From Gemmobacter fulvus (GTDB taxonomy: Bacteria > Pseudomonadota > Alphaproteobacteria > Rhodobacterales > Rhodobacteraceae), in NCBI RefSeq assembly GCF_018798885.1, contig NZ_CP076361.1:2757501-2821500 (forward strand): 64,000 nt of DNA. The letters run 5' to 3'. The notes below the pieces were generated by a model. It ran no database searches and was not told where the DNA came from. It worked only from the letters and a program-made list of their open reading frames with translations. Position numbers and translations under genes: made by a program. Positions 28,872 through 38,088 of the stretch are shown in pieces. Positions within the stretch are counted from its first letter, which is position 1. Every line of letters starts with the position of its first letter.

Positions 28872-30530
28872 ATGACTCTGAATCTGATGATGACCTCCCA
28901 GCGCGAAGAGCTGAAGCCGCGCATTACTGTGTTTGGCGTCGGCGGTGCGGGCGGCAATGCCGTCAACAACATGATCGACAAGAATCTGGAGGGGGTGGAG
29001 TTCGTTGTTGCGAATACGGATGCCCAGGCACTCCAGCAAAGCAACGCAACCGCCAAGATCCAGATGGGGCCGAAGGTCACAGAAGGTCTGGGGGCAGGGG
29101 CGCGCCCGACGGTCGGCGCTGCCGCCGCCGAAGAAACCATCGAAGCCATCGTGGATCATCTGGCAGGGGCGCATATGTGCTTCATCACCGCCGGCATGGG
29201 CGGTGGCACGGGAACCGGCGCTGCACCGATCATCGCGCAGGCCGCGCGTGAGCTGGGCGTGCTGACGGTCGGTGTTGTCACCAAACCGTTCCAGTTCGAA
29301 GGCAACAAGCGGATGCGTCAGGCCGAGGAGGGCATCGAGGCCCTGCAAAAGGTCGTCGATACGCTGATCATCATTCCGAACCAGAACCTGTTCCGTCTGG
29401 CCAACGAACGCACCACCTTTACCGAAGCCTTCGCCATGGCCGATGACGTTCTGTATCAGGGCGTCAAGGGCGTGACCGATCTGATGGTGCGCCCCGGCCT
29501 GATCAACCTCGACTTTGCCGACGTGCGCTCGGTGATGGACGAGATGGGCAAGGCCATGATGGGTACCGGCGAAGCCTCGGGCGAAGATCGCGCCGTGCAG
29601 GCCGCCGAAAAGGCCATCGCCAACCCGCTGCTGGATGAAATCAGCCTGAACGGTGCCAAGGGTGTGCTGATCAATATCACCGGCGGCTATGATCTGACCC
29701 TGTTCGAACTGGACGAGGCCGCCAATATCATCCGCGAAAAAGTGGACCCGGATGCCAATATCATCGTGGGCTCGACGCTCGACACCTCGATGGAAGGCAT
29801 GATCCGCGTGTCTGTCGTGGCCACCGGCATCGACGCTTCCGCTTCGAACCGTGCCGAAACCCCGGCACGCCGCCCGATGGCGCAGCAGCCTGCCTTTACC
29901 CCGGCCGCCGAGCCGCGCGTTGAAGCCCGTCCGGCTGTGACGGTTTCGGTCGTTCCGGCGCAGCAGCCCGCTCCGGCCCCGCAGCAGCATTACCAGCCGC
30001 AGATGGCCCAGCCGACCCCGAGCCTGTTTGACGCGCCGCAACAGCAGCCCGCCAGCTTTGCCCCGATGGCCGAGCCGGAGCATGTTGTCATGGATGACAT
30101 GCCGCCCCCGGCCTATCGTCCGCAGCAGCCTGCCGCCGCCCCGGCGCGTAGCCTTGCTGCGCATGACGAAGATGCGGCAGCCTTTGTCGCCCCGCGTCCG
30201 CGCGCCGCTGGCCAGCCCTCGCCCGAGGCGATGGCCCGTCTGCAAGCCGCTGTGACCAAGAACCCGGCAACGGCCCAGCGTCCCCAGCAACCGGCCCCGC
30301 AACCGCGCGGTGCCGCCCCGGCAGCCCCGGCCCGGCCCGCCGCGGAAAAGCCGCGCTTCGGCATCGGGTCGCTGATCAACCGCATGGCTGGCCACACGGC
30401 AGAGCCCGCAGCGGAACGTCCGGCCCCGCGCCAGCAGCCGCAAGTGACCCATTATGACGACGAGCCGGAGCTTTCCGCCGATCAGGAACGCATCGAAATT
30501 CCGGCATTCCTGCGCCGTCAGGCCAACTGA
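28872..30530 (+). CDS. ftsZ: cell division protein FtsZ
   Basis: 552 residues. A tubulin-like GTPase that forms the Z-ring. The GTP site [14 protein letters not shown] lies at about 113, and the T7 loop includes [11 protein letters not shown]. The linker is long (about residues 320-535), rich in Pro, Gln and Ala, as in many alphaproteobacteria. The tail [12 protein letters not shown] is the C-terminal peptide that binds FtsA. I chose the ATG at 28872 over the TTG at 28866. A Rho-independent terminator follows. Confidence 0.97.
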   Translation: MTLNLMMTSQREELKPRITVFGVGGAGGNAVNNMIDKNLEGVEFVVANTDAQALQQSNATAKIQMGPKVTEGLGAGARPTVGAAAAEETIEAIVDHLAGAHMCFITAGMGGGTGTGAAPIIAQAARELGVLTVGVVTKPFQFEGNKRMRQAEEGIEALQKVVDTLIIIPNQNLFRLANERTTFTEAFAMADDVLYQGVKGVTDLMVRPGLINLDFADVRSVMDEMGKAMMGTGEASGEDRAVQAAEKAIANPLLDEISLNGAKGVLINITGGYDLTLFELDEAANIIREKVDPDANIIVGSTLDTSMEGMIRVSVVATGIDASASNRAETPARRPMAQQPAFTPAAEPRVEARPAVTVSVVPAQQPAPAPQQHYQPQMAQPTPSLFDAPQQQPASFAPMAEPEHVVMDDMPPPAYRPQQPAAAPARSLAAHDEDAAAFVAPRPRAAGQPSPEAMARLQAAVTKNPATAQRPQQPAPQPRGAAPAAPARPAAEKPRFGIGSLINRMAGHTAEPAAERPAPRQQPQVTHYDDEPELSADQERIEIPAFLRRQAN

Positions 30531-30562
30531 CCCGCGATTGTGCGGTCACAATTTGTCAAGAG

Positions 30563-30591
30563 AAAGCCCGGGTGACCGGGCTTTTTCTTTT
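30563..30591 (+). terminator. Rho-independent terminator of ftsZ
   Basis: AAAGCCCGG, loop GTGA, CCGGGCTTT (9 pairs), then TTCTTTTGT. It starts 33 bases after the ftsZ stop. Confidence 0.93.
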
Positions 30592-30648
30592 GTATTTTCA
30601 GGGTGTTGCTGCTGAATTGGCGGAATGTTGCACCACCTTTGTCCGACT

Positions 30649-30664
30649 GTTACATCCGGTTACA
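30649..30664 (+). promoter_or_regulatory. GTTACA direct repeat upstream of lpxC
   Basis: GTTACA occurs twice with start-to-start spacing of 10 bases, about 115-130 bases before lpxC. It is a possible response-regulator half-site pair; the regulator is unknown. Confidence 0.3.
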
Positions 30665-30721
30665 AAGAGTGAGTTGAGCAAAACCGCCCCCGGACTTACC
30701 TAGACATCGCGGCCATGACCT

Positions 30722-30730
30722 TGTGGATAA
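30722..30730 (-). promoter_or_regulatory. perfect DnaA box upstream of lpxC
   Basis: TGTGGATAA is the exact complement of the DnaA box TTATCCACA. It lies 47 bases before the GTG start of lpxC. A single 9-mer, so occupancy is not certain. Confidence 0.4.
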
Positions 30731-30777
30731 CCTGGGGAAGTGCGCCGTGGAACTCTGGTCCATCTTGGGGGCTGAAC

Positions 30778-31698
30778 GTGCAGAACACCTTGAAATCCGC
30801 TGCGGTCTTTACTGGCCTTGGCCTGCACTCGGGGGAACCCGTGCGCATGGTGGTACGTCCGGCTGCCGCCGAGACGGGCATCTGGTTCCGTCGCACCGAC
30901 CTGTCGGCAGGGGATGTGATGATCCCGGCGCGCTGGGATGCGGTTGTGCCCTCCAAGCTCTGCACGCTGGTCGCCAATCCGTCGGGTGTGTCGGTGTCGA
31001 CCATCGAACATATCATGGCGGCGCTTGCCGGCTGTGCGATCCACAATGCGATCATCGACATTGACGGGCCGGAAGTGCCGATCCTTGATGGCTCGTCCGT
31101 GTCCTTTGTCGACCGTTTCCTGCAAGTGGGTCTGGTGGCGCAAGCCGCCCCCGTGCGTGCCATCCGCGTGCTGAAAACCGTGGAGGTCGGCGAGGGCGAG
31201 GCCGTGGCCCGGCTGGAGCCGTCGGACATGCTGGAGATCGACTTCCAGATCGACTTTACCGAAGCCGCCATCGGCCGTCAGGAAAAAACCCTGAACATGG
31301 CGAATGGCGCTTTTGTGCGCGAGCTGTGCGACAGCCGCACCTTCTGTCTGCAATCCGATGTGGACCGGATGCGCGCCAACGGGCTGGCGCTTGGCGGCAC
31401 GCTGGAAAATGCCGTGGTGTTCGAGGATGGCCGGGTGCTCAGCCCCGGTGGCCTGCGTCATTCGGATGAGCCGGTGCGCCACAAGATGCTCGACGCCTTG
31501 GGCGACCTGTCGCTGGCGGGTGGGCCGATTCTGGGCCGCTATACCGGGGTGCGCGCGGGCCATGCCCTGACCAACCGGCTGCTGCGCGCGCTGTTCGCGC
31601 AACCCGAGGCTTGGGCCTATGTGGATTGCAGCACCCAGACCGGCTGCAAGCTGCCGGGTATGGGTGTGCATCGCGGTGATCTGCCGGCGCAGCTCTGA
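30778..31698 (+). CDS. lpxC: UDP-3-O-acyl-N-acetylglucosamine deacetylase
   Basis: 306 residues. The zinc enzyme that commits UDP-GlcNAc derivatives to lipid A. Zinc ligands are H78 in STIEHIMAAL and H235/D239 in HKMLDALGDL; GHAL gives the catalytic H262. I chose the GTG at 30778 (GGGGG 9 bases upstream; protein then starts MQNTLKSAAVFTG like the family) over the ATG at 30715, which would add 21 odd residues and include the DnaA box. Length equals the usual 305. Confidence 0.95.
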   Translation: MQNTLKSAAVFTGLGLHSGEPVRMVVRPAAAETGIWFRRTDLSAGDVMIPARWDAVVPSKLCTLVANPSGVSVSTIEHIMAALAGCAIHNAIIDIDGPEVPILDGSSVSFVDRFLQVGLVAQAAPVRAIRVLKTVEVGEGEAVARLEPSDMLEIDFQIDFTEAAIGRQEKTLNMANGAFVRELCDSRTFCLQSDVDRMRANGLALGGTLENAVVFEDGRVLSPGGLRHSDEPVRHKMLDALGDLSLAGGPILGRYTGVRAGHALTNRLLRALFAQPEAWAYVDCSTQTGCKLPGMGVHRGDLPAQL

Positions 31699-31851
31699 GC
31701 GGCATATTCTGCAACGCTGCGCCAACAAAGGCGTTTTGCGCCCCGGATTTTTCTGTGCTAGGACAAGCCAAACAGCCTGGCAGTTCGGTGCCCCCTTGCG
31801 CCGCTGCGCGGGTTTGCCCTGCGCGGAAGGGCCGGAATTGACGAGGCGAAT

Positions 31852-32703
31852 GTGCGTAAGATGACAGGCGGAAATTCGGGCGCGGGCATCCTTGGCGGTC
31901 TGCTTCTTGCAGCGATGCTGGCAGGGTGTGGCGGCGGCAGTTCCAAGGAAGTGCCGCTGGATACGCTCAGCGCCGAGCAGATCTACAAGCGTGGCGAATT
32001 CACGCTGGAGCAAGAGGGCAAACCGGAATCCGCGATCCGCTATTTCGCCGAGGTTGAGCGCCTGTATCCCTATTCCGAATGGGCGCGCCGTGCCTTGATC
32101 ATGCAGGCCTTCACCTATCATCAGGGTAAGAACTATGAAGACGCCCGTGCCGCCGCACAGCGTTTTCTGGATTATTACCCCGGCGATGAAGAAGCCGCCT
32201 ATGCCAAATACCTGATGGCGCTGTCCTATTATGACCAGATCGACGAAGTGGGCCGCGATCAGGGGCTGACCTTCCAGGCGCTTCAGGCGCTGCGCGAAGT
32301 GATCGAAGAATACCCCAATTCCGAATATGCCCGCTCGGCGATTCTGAAGTTCGACCTGGCGTTCGACCATCTGGCCGCCAAAGAGATGGAGATCGGGCGC
32401 TATTACCTGAAGAAGGGGCACTACACCTCGGCGATCAACCGCTTCCGTGTGGTGGTGCAGGACTTCCAGACCACGACGCATACCGCCGAAGCGTTGCACC
32501 GTCTGGTCGAGGCCTATCTGGCGCTCGGCTTTACCGATGAGGCGCAGACGGCCGGGGCGATTCTGGGCCACAACTATCAGTCCAGCCCGTTCTATGACGA
32601 CAGCTATAAACTGCTGACCGGGCGGGGCCTGTCGATGGAGGCCAAGGGCGACAGCTGGCTGAGCAAGGTTTACCGTCAGGTGATCAAGGGCGAATGGCTG
32701 TAA
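31852..32703 (+). CDS. bamD: outer membrane assembly lipoprotein BamD
   Basis: 283 residues. A lipoprotein of the Bam complex that folds outer membrane proteins. A lipobox LAGC puts the lipidated cysteine at residue 26. Tetratricopeptide-like repeats follow (QIYKRGEFTLEQEGKPESAIRYF; HQGKNYEDARAAAQRF; YYLKKGHYTSAINRF). GTG at 31852 has GAGG 5 bases upstream; an ATG three codons on is the alternative. It is followed 35 bases later by recN. Confidence 0.94.
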   Translation: MRKMTGGNSGAGILGGLLLAAMLAGCGGGSSKEVPLDTLSAEQIYKRGEFTLEQEGKPESAIRYFAEVERLYPYSEWARRALIMQAFTYHQGKNYEDARAAAQRFLDYYPGDEEAAYAKYLMALSYYDQIDEVGRDQGLTFQALQALREVIEEYPNSEYARSAILKFDLAFDHLAAKEMEIGRYYLKKGHYTSAINRFRVVVQDFQTTTHTAEALHRLVEAYLALGFTDEAQTAGAILGHNYQSSPFYDDSYKLLTGRGLSMEAKGDSWLSKVYRQVIKGEWL

Positions 32704-32738
32704 GGATGGCGGGGTAAGCCTCGCCTGCGGGAACCAAG

Positions 32739-34382
32739 ATGCTGCGTTCGCTCGATATCCGGGACATGCTGATCATTGATCGGCTCTCGCTGTTGTTTCA
32801 GCCGGGGCTGAATGTGCTGACCGGGGAAACCGGGGCAGGCAAATCCATTCTGCTGGACAGTCTGGGCTTTGTGCTGGGCTGGCGTGGTCGGGCCGAACTG
32901 GTGCGGCAGGGGGCCGAACAGGGCGAAGTGGTCGCGGTGTTCGACCTGCCGCCCGCCCATGCCGCCCGGGATGTTCTGGCAGAATACGGGATCGAGGCCG
33001 AGGACGAACTGATCCTGCGCCGGATCAACCATGCCGATGGCCGCAAGACCGCCTGGGTCAATGACCGCCGCGTCTCTGGCGAGGTGCTGCGCGCGCTGTC
33101 GGACCGGCTGGTGGAACTGCATGGCCAGCATGACGACCGGGGTCTGCTGAACCCGCGGGGGCACCGGCAGATGCTTGATGCTTATGCCGGGCTGGATCTG
33201 GCCCCGGCGCGCGCCGCATGGTCGGCCCTGGCCAGCAGCAAGAAGCAGCTTGCGGCGGCGGAAGGGGCCTTGGCGGCAGTGCAGGCCGAAGAATCCTTCC
33301 TGCGTCATGCGGTGGCCGAACTGGACAAGCTGAACCCTGAATCGGGCGAAGAGGCGGTGCTCGACACCCGCCGCCGCGCCATGCAGGCATCGGAGAAAAT
33401 CCGCGCGGATGTGGCGCGGGCGGCGGCCACCCTGTCAGAGCAGGGGGCCGAGGCGATGCTGCTGGAGGCGCTGCGGCGGCTGGAAGGGGCGGCGGATCAG
33501 GCCGATGGCGCGCTGGATGCGCCGATTGCCGCGTTGAACCGCGTGCTGATGGAATTGGGCGAGGCGCAATCCGGCGTGGATCGGTGCCTTTCGGCGCTGG
33601 ATTTCAACCCGGCAGAGCTGGAGGCGCTGGAAGAGCGACTGTTCGCCATCCGGGCGCTGGCGCGCAAACATTCGGTGCTGCCGGACGATCTGGGCGGTTT
33701 CGCCGAAGGGCTGCGGACCCGGCTGGAGGCGCTCGATGGCGGGGCGCAGAACATTGCGGCACTGACGCGGGCAGTGGCGCTGGCGCAAGACAGCTATGAT
33801 GCAGCGTCGGCAGAGTTGACCGCCATCCGGCGTGCGGCGGCGCTGCGACTGGATGCGGCGATGGCAGCAGAGCTGGCCCCGCTCAAGATGGAGCGGGCGG
33901 TGTTTGTCACCCATGTGACCGAGGGCGATCCGGGGCCGGAGGGGCGCGATGCGGTGGCCTTTACCGTGGCCACCAATCCGGGTGCCCCGGCAGGGCCGCT
34001 GAACCGCATCGCCTCGGGCGGTGAGCTGAGCCGGTTCCTGCTGGCGCTGAAGGTCTGCCTGACCGGCGATACCCCCGGCATGACGCTGATCTTTGACGAG
34101 ATCGACAGGGGCGTCGGCGGGGCCACGGCGGATGCGGTGGGGCGCAGACTCAAGGCGCTGGCGACGGGCGCGCAGGTTCTGGTGGTGACACACAGCCCGC
34201 AGGTTGCGGCGCTCGGGGCGCATCACTGGCGGGTGGAAAAGCGGGTTGTGGCTGATATGACGACCTCGACTGTCACACCGCTGGACGGGGCCGCGCGGAT
34301 CGAAGAGATCGGGCGGATGCTGTCGGGCGACAGCGTGTCGGATGCCGCGCGCGAGGCCGCCCGCGCCCTGCTGGCAGGCTAG
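32739..34382 (+). CDS. recN: DNA repair protein RecN
   Basis: 547 residues. An SMC-like ATPase for double-strand break repair. The N-terminal head has Walker A LTGETGAGKSILLDSLGF. The middle is a long helical, charged region (about 150-380). The C-terminal head has the signature SGGELSRFLLALK and Walker B TLIFDEIDRGVGGATADAVG. LexA-type boxes of the alphaproteobacterial kind are not visible upstream. Confidence 0.95.
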   Translation: MLRSLDIRDMLIIDRLSLLFQPGLNVLTGETGAGKSILLDSLGFVLGWRGRAELVRQGAEQGEVVAVFDLPPAHAARDVLAEYGIEAEDELILRRINHADGRKTAWVNDRRVSGEVLRALSDRLVELHGQHDDRGLLNPRGHRQMLDAYAGLDLAPARAAWSALASSKKQLAAAEGALAAVQAEESFLRHAVAELDKLNPESGEEAVLDTRRRAMQASEKIRADVARAAATLSEQGAEAMLLEALRRLEGAADQADGALDAPIAALNRVLMELGEAQSGVDRCLSALDFNPAELEALEERLFAIRALARKHSVLPDDLGGFAEGLRTRLEALDGGAQNIAALTRAVALAQDSYDAASAELTAIRRAAALRLDAAMAAELAPLKMERAVFVTHVTEGDPGPEGRDAVAFTVATNPGAPAGPLNRIASGGELSRFLLALKVCLTGDTPGMTLIFDEIDRGVGGATADAVGRRLKALATGAQVLVVTHSPQVAALGAHHWRVEKRVVADMTTSTVTPLDGAARIEEIGRMLSGDSVSDAAREAARALLAG

Positions 34383-34505
34383 ACCGCCGCGACGAGTTTT
34401 GCTGCGTTGCAGAAAATGCAAGGCGGCACGGCGCAGGTGGCGGTTGTTCTGTCAGCCCCTATGACCCATATTGAGCGCAGGGAGGCTAACCATACGAGGT
34501 TCGCC

Positions 34506-34670
34506 ATGTTGTCCACCGTGACCAAAATCATCCGCGCGCTGCGCATTCCGACCGCCGAAGAACTGGAGCAATCCTATCTGAGCAGCGCACGGGATCGCAT
34601 TGACCTTGAACACCGTCAGCGCGAAATCGACAGCGGAAAATTCCGCCGTCACTATTCCGCCTATTACTGA
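34506..34670 (+). CDS. small DUF3563-like protein
   Basis: 54 residues. The second half (EELEQSYLSSARDRIDLEHRQREID) resembles the DUF3563 pattern of a tyrosine-leucine turn followed by an acidic/basic helix ending in REID; the first ~18 residues are helical and basic. It is probably soluble or peripheral and its function is unknown. I chose the ATG at 34506 (GAGG 6 bases upstream); the longer frame at 34407 starts in intergenic sequence. It is convergent with the SnoaL-like gene, 2 bases apart. Confidence 0.6.
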   Translation: MLSTVTKIIRALRIPTAEELEQSYLSSARDRIDLEHRQREIDSGKFRRHYSAYY

Positions 34671-34672
34671 GC

Positions 34673-35056
34673 TCAGCCGTCCGTGGCGCTGAATTGCAGC
34701 GTCACGGCCTGCCAGCCTTCGGGTTTTGCGACCAGCGTGGCAATCAGCAGCGCGCCGATGCGGCCAAGGTCGCGGCCTTCGGCATCGACAAGGCCAGACA
34801 GGACGAACCGCTGATGCAGCACGGCGGCCCCCGGCCCCAGCGGGCGCAGCTTGCCCTTGCCAGTGACCAGACGGGCGCGGCTGAACAGGCCGGTCAGTTC
34901 TGCCTCGAAGGCAGCGGTGATGGCGGTGCGGCCTTCGCACCACAGCCCGGTCAGGGTCAGCATATCTGCGTCCTCGCAGGCCAGTTGTGCCAGCCCCTTG
35001 GCGTCGCGCGCGCTCCAGAGGGTGACGAAGCTGCGGGTGAAATCATCCGGCGTCAT
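34673..35056 (-). CDS. SnoaL-like/SgcJ-type NTF2-fold protein
   Basis: 127 residues with the NTF2-like pattern: DDFTRSFVTLWSARDAKGLAQLACEDADM at the N-terminus and WCEGRTAITAAFEAELTG, then a beta-rich half. The family includes polyketide-modifying and unrelated enzymes and binding proteins, so the function is open. I chose 35056 rather than 35107. Its first 14 bases overlap the flavoenzyme gene upstream, so the two are translationally coupled. Confidence 0.7.
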   Translation of the reverse strand: MTPDDFTRSFVTLWSARDAKGLAQLACEDADMLTLTGLWCEGRTAITAAFEAELTGLFSRARLVTGKGKLRPLGPGAAVLHQRFVLSGLVDAEGRDLGRIGALLIATLVAKPEGWQAVTLQFSATDG

Positions 35057-36422
35057 GCGGCGGCACCAATTTTCCGGGGTTGAGGATATTGTCGGGGTCC
35101 AGCGCATGTTTCAGCGTGCCCATGACCGCCCAGGCGTCACCATGTTCGGCCTGCATATAGGCCAGCTTGCCCATGCCGATGCCATGTTCGCCGCTGACCG
35201 TGCCGCCCAACCTTAGGGCGCGTTCGGCCATGCGGCTGGCCAGCGCCTTGGCGGTTGCGGCCTCGGCGCGGCTTTCGGAGTCAATCAGCAGGATGGCATG
35301 AAAATTGCCATCGCCCACATGGCCAAGGATCGGCCCCGGAATACCGCTTTCGGCGATATCGGCCCGCGTTTCCTCGACCGCCTCGGCCAGTTTTGAAATG
35401 GGCACACAGACATCGGTCACAATCGCCGTGGCACCGGGTCGCGAGGCGAGGCAGGCCGGGTAGGCGGCATGGCGCATCCTCCACAGCGCGCTGCGCTCCT
35501 CGGGCTTTTCGGCCCAGCGAAACCCGGTGCAGTCATGGCTTTCGGCAATCTCGCCAAAACGCGCGGCCTGTTCGGCGACACCTGCGGGAGAGCCGTGAAA
35601 CTCCACCAGCAAATGCGGGGCCAGCGGCAGGTTTTGCTGGGCATGGGCGTTGCAGGCGGCAACCGCCGCCGGATCGAGAAATTCGATCCGCGCCATCGGC
35701 AGACCGGACTGAATGGTTTCGATCACGCAATCGACCGCCGCCCCCATGCTGGCAAAGGCGCAGACCGCCGCCGACACCGCTTCGGGCTGGCCATGCAGGC
35801 GCAGCGTCAGTTCGGTGATCAGACCCAGCGTGCCCTCTGACCCGACAAACAGCGCCGTCAGATCATAGCCCGCGCTGGATTTCGGCGCGGCCGTGCCGGT
35901 GCGGATCAGCCGACCATCGGCCAGCGCCACCTCCAGCCCCAGCACCGCGTCGCGCATCGTGCCATAGCGCACCGCCGTCGTTCCCGAGGCGCGGGTGGCA
36001 GCCATACCGCCCAGCGAGGCATTGGCCCCCGGATCGACCGGGAAGAACAGCCCCGTCGCCCGCAATTCGCGGTTCAGATCTTCGCGTGTGATGCCGGGCT
36101 GCACCCGCACCAGCATGTCTTCGGGGCTGACCGACAGCACGCGGTTCATGCGTACGAAATCCACACTCACGCCGCCATGCAGCGGCAGGGCATGCCCCTC
36201 CAGCGAAGTGCCGGCCCCCCAGCCGATCACCGGCAGCCGATGTGCGGCGCAGATCCGCAGGATCGCGGCCACCTCGGCGCTGGTTTCGGGAAAGACCACT
36301 GCATCGGGCAGGCCGGTGCGGATATGGGTCTCGCTTTGCGCATGGGCGGCGCAGACGGGGCGGGCGGTGCTGAACCTGTCGCCCAGCAGGGCGGAAAGGG
36401 CCGAAAGTGCGGGGGCTGTCAT
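35043..36422 (-). CDS. FAD-linked oxidase, D-lactate dehydrogenase (cytochrome) type
   Basis: 459 residues. The PCMH-type FAD domain (about 35-215) shows IGWGAGTSLEGHALPLHGG and the phosphate loop GANASLGGMAATRASGTTAVRYGTM. The C-terminal FAD-oxidase domain has SSAGYDLTALFVGSEGTLG, GHVGDGNFH and SGEHGIGMGK. The family oxidises D-lactate, glycolate or related 2-hydroxyacids; this one is closest in layout to the single-subunit D-lactate dehydrogenase rather than to three-subunit GlcDEF. There are no glcE/F partners nearby. AAGGA precedes the ATG. Confidence 0.82.
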   Translation of the reverse strand: MTAPALSALSALLGDRFSTARPVCAAHAQSETHIRTGLPDAVVFPETSAEVAAILRICAAHRLPVIGWGAGTSLEGHALPLHGGVSVDFVRMNRVLSVSPEDMLVRVQPGITREDLNRELRATGLFFPVDPGANASLGGMAATRASGTTAVRYGTMRDAVLGLEVALADGRLIRTGTAAPKSSAGYDLTALFVGSEGTLGLITELTLRLHGQPEAVSAAVCAFASMGAAVDCVIETIQSGLPMARIEFLDPAAVAACNAHAQQNLPLAPHLLVEFHGSPAGVAEQAARFGEIAESHDCTGFRWAEKPEERSALWRMRHAAYPACLASRPGATAIVTDVCVPISKLAEAVEETRADIAESGIPGPILGHVGDGNFHAILLIDSESRAEAATAKALASRMAERALRLGGTVSGEHGIGMGKLAYMQAEHGDAWAVMGTLKHALDPDNILNPGKLVPPHDAG

Positions 36423-36487
36423 GCCGGGCGTCCTTGCATTTTCGCCACCCTAAAGAAGCGGGCAGGCAAGGGAAAGGCCGGGCGGTA

Positions 36488-37129
36488 TCAGCGGGCGGCA
36501 ACCTGCTCAATCGCCACAGCCAGATCGCCATAGCCGGTAAAGCGGCGTTCATAGGCAAGGCCCAGCCGCGCGGCGCAGTCTGCCGCCTTGGCATCCAGAG
36601 CCGGATCGTCGGTCTGCGCCTGATACACCAGCTTGGTGTAATTGCCGAACATCATGCGGATCAGTTCCGGGTGTTTGTCAAACCCCATGGGCCGCCAGAC
36701 AAAGGCATCGAACTGCCGCACCAGAAAATCGGTGAGGTAGAAGGCGGTGATCTCGTCCTCTGCGATCTTGGCGAAGGTGGCATTGCCTTCAAAGAACGAA
36801 TAACAATGCGGGCCTTCCAGCATTTCCACGCCCAGCTCGGCGCATTTGGCCTGCAACAGGCCGCCGGTGCCGCAATCGGCATAAAGGATGAACACCGCCT
36901 CATAATCCGCGCGATGTTCGGCCACGGCGGCGGCCACGGCATCGGGGATGCGGTCGGGCCAGAGATGCAGATTGGCGGGCAGACATTGCAGATCCAGATG
37001 AGCCCAGCCGCCCGCGCGTTTCACGGCCAGCACCTCATGTGCCAGCGCCCCGCAGGCAATCAGCAGGACGCGGCCCTGATGCGCGGGGGCGAGGCCGGTC
37101 TCGGTCAGCTTTACATCGTCGGGGCGCAT
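36488..37129 (-). CDS. DUF1638 protein
   Basis: 213 residues. Typical start RVLLIACGALAHEVLA with a central ILYADCGTGG and the PHCYSFFEGN block; the conserved cysteines at about 26, 87 and 106 could bind a metal. DUF1638 genes are often found with corrinoid proteins and trimethylamine-type methyltransferases, so a role in methyl-group or corrinoid metabolism is likely but unproven. AAGGAAGG lies before the ATG. A terminator separates it from the corrinoid gene upstream, so it may be made separately. Confidence 0.82.
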   Translation of the reverse strand: MRPDDVKLTETGLAPAHQGRVLLIACGALAHEVLAVKRAGGWAHLDLQCLPANLHLWPDRIPDAVAAAVAEHRADYEAVFILYADCGTGGLLQAKCAELGVEMLEGPHCYSFFEGNATFAKIAEDEITAFYLTDFLVRQFDAFVWRPMGFDKHPELIRMMFGNYTKLVYQAQTDDPALDAKAADCAARLGLAYERRFTGYGDLAVAIEQVAAR

Positions 37130-37197
37130 GGCAGCCTTCCTTAGGCGTCTGGCTCAGGTGTGGGGATGGGGCGGCAGCGCGTCAAGGTCCACCCGCA

Positions 37198-37228
37198 AAA
37201 GAAAAGGCGCGCCACCGGGCGCGCCTTT
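37198..37228 (-). terminator. Rho-independent terminator of the corrinoid gene
   Basis: AAAGGCGCGC, 6-base loop, GCGCGCCTTT (10 perfect pairs). Reading the minus strand, it is followed by TCTTTTG. It lies 22 bases after the corrinoid stop. Confidence 0.88.
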
Positions 37229-37250
37229 GCAAAAACGAACCAGCGCGCGA

Positions 37251-37949
37251 TCAGGCGCTGAGCTGGTTGTGCTTGCGCGCCACGAACTGCTTGGCGGTTT
37301 CCACCGCAACGGCGGCATCGCGGCAATAGGCATCCGCACCGATTGCCCGGCCAAATTCCTCGTTCAGCGGCGCACCGCCGACCAGCACGATGTAATCCTC
37401 GCGCATGCCTTTTTCTTTCAGCGTGTCGATGACGACCTTCATGTAAGGCATGGTCGTGGTCAGCAGCGCCGACATGCCAAGAATGTCAGGCTTTTCGGCT
37501 TCCAGCGCCTCGAGGTATTTCTCGACCGAATTGTTGATGCCCAGATCCAGCACCTCGAACCCGGCGCCTTCCATCATCATGCCGACAAGGTTCTTGCCGA
37601 TGTCATGGATGTCGCCCTTCACGGTGCCGATCACCATCTTGCCCATGCGCGGCGCGCCGGTTTCGGCCAGCAGGGGCTTCAGGATGAACATGCCCGCCTT
37701 CATGGCATTGGCGGCCAGGAGCACTTCGGGCACGAACAGGATGCCGTCACGGAAATCGGCGCCCACGATGGTCATGCCGGCGACCAGTGCCTTGGTCAGG
37801 ACATCATAAGGGGTCCAGCCGCGTTCCAGCAGGATCGTCACGCCCTCTTCGATCTCTTCTTTCAGGCCGTCATAGAGATCGTCGTGCATTTGCAGGACCA
37901 GCTCATCGTCGGACAGGTCAGAGAGGATGATATCGTCTTCGTCAGCCAT
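37251..37949 (-). CDS. corrinoid (B12-binding) methyl carrier protein
   Basis: 232 residues. The N-terminal helical cap domain (about 12-100) has VPEVLLAANAMKAGM. The B12-binding Rossmann domain begins VIGTVKGDIHDIGKNLVGMMM with the DxHxxG motif D113, H115, G118, where the histidine coordinates cobalt. Such proteins (MtbC/MttC/MtgC type) shuttle a methyl group between a substrate methyltransferase and tetrahydrofolate. No MttB- or MtbA-like partner is in the window. I chose 37949 (AGGAG 7 bases upstream); longer frames are spurious. Confidence 0.88.
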   Translation of the reverse strand: MADEDDIILSDLSDDELVLQMHDDLYDGLKEEIEEGVTILLERGWTPYDVLTKALVAGMTIVGADFRDGILFVPEVLLAANAMKAGMFILKPLLAETGAPRMGKMVIGTVKGDIHDIGKNLVGMMMEGAGFEVLDLGINNSVEKYLEALEAEKPDILGMSALLTTTMPYMKVVIDTLKEKGMREDYIVLVGGAPLNEEFGRAIGADAYCRDAAVAVETAKQFVARKHNQLSA

Positions 37950-38088
37950 GGAAGGGCTCCTGCGGGGATGTGTCTCTCCTTCAATGCGCCGGATGTGCGG
38001 GCGGGACTTTTCGCTTTGCGACATGGCGGTAGGTAAAGGCGACAGCGAGAGCCCTTGTCCTTGCAAACCCCGGCTGCCCCTTGCGAAT

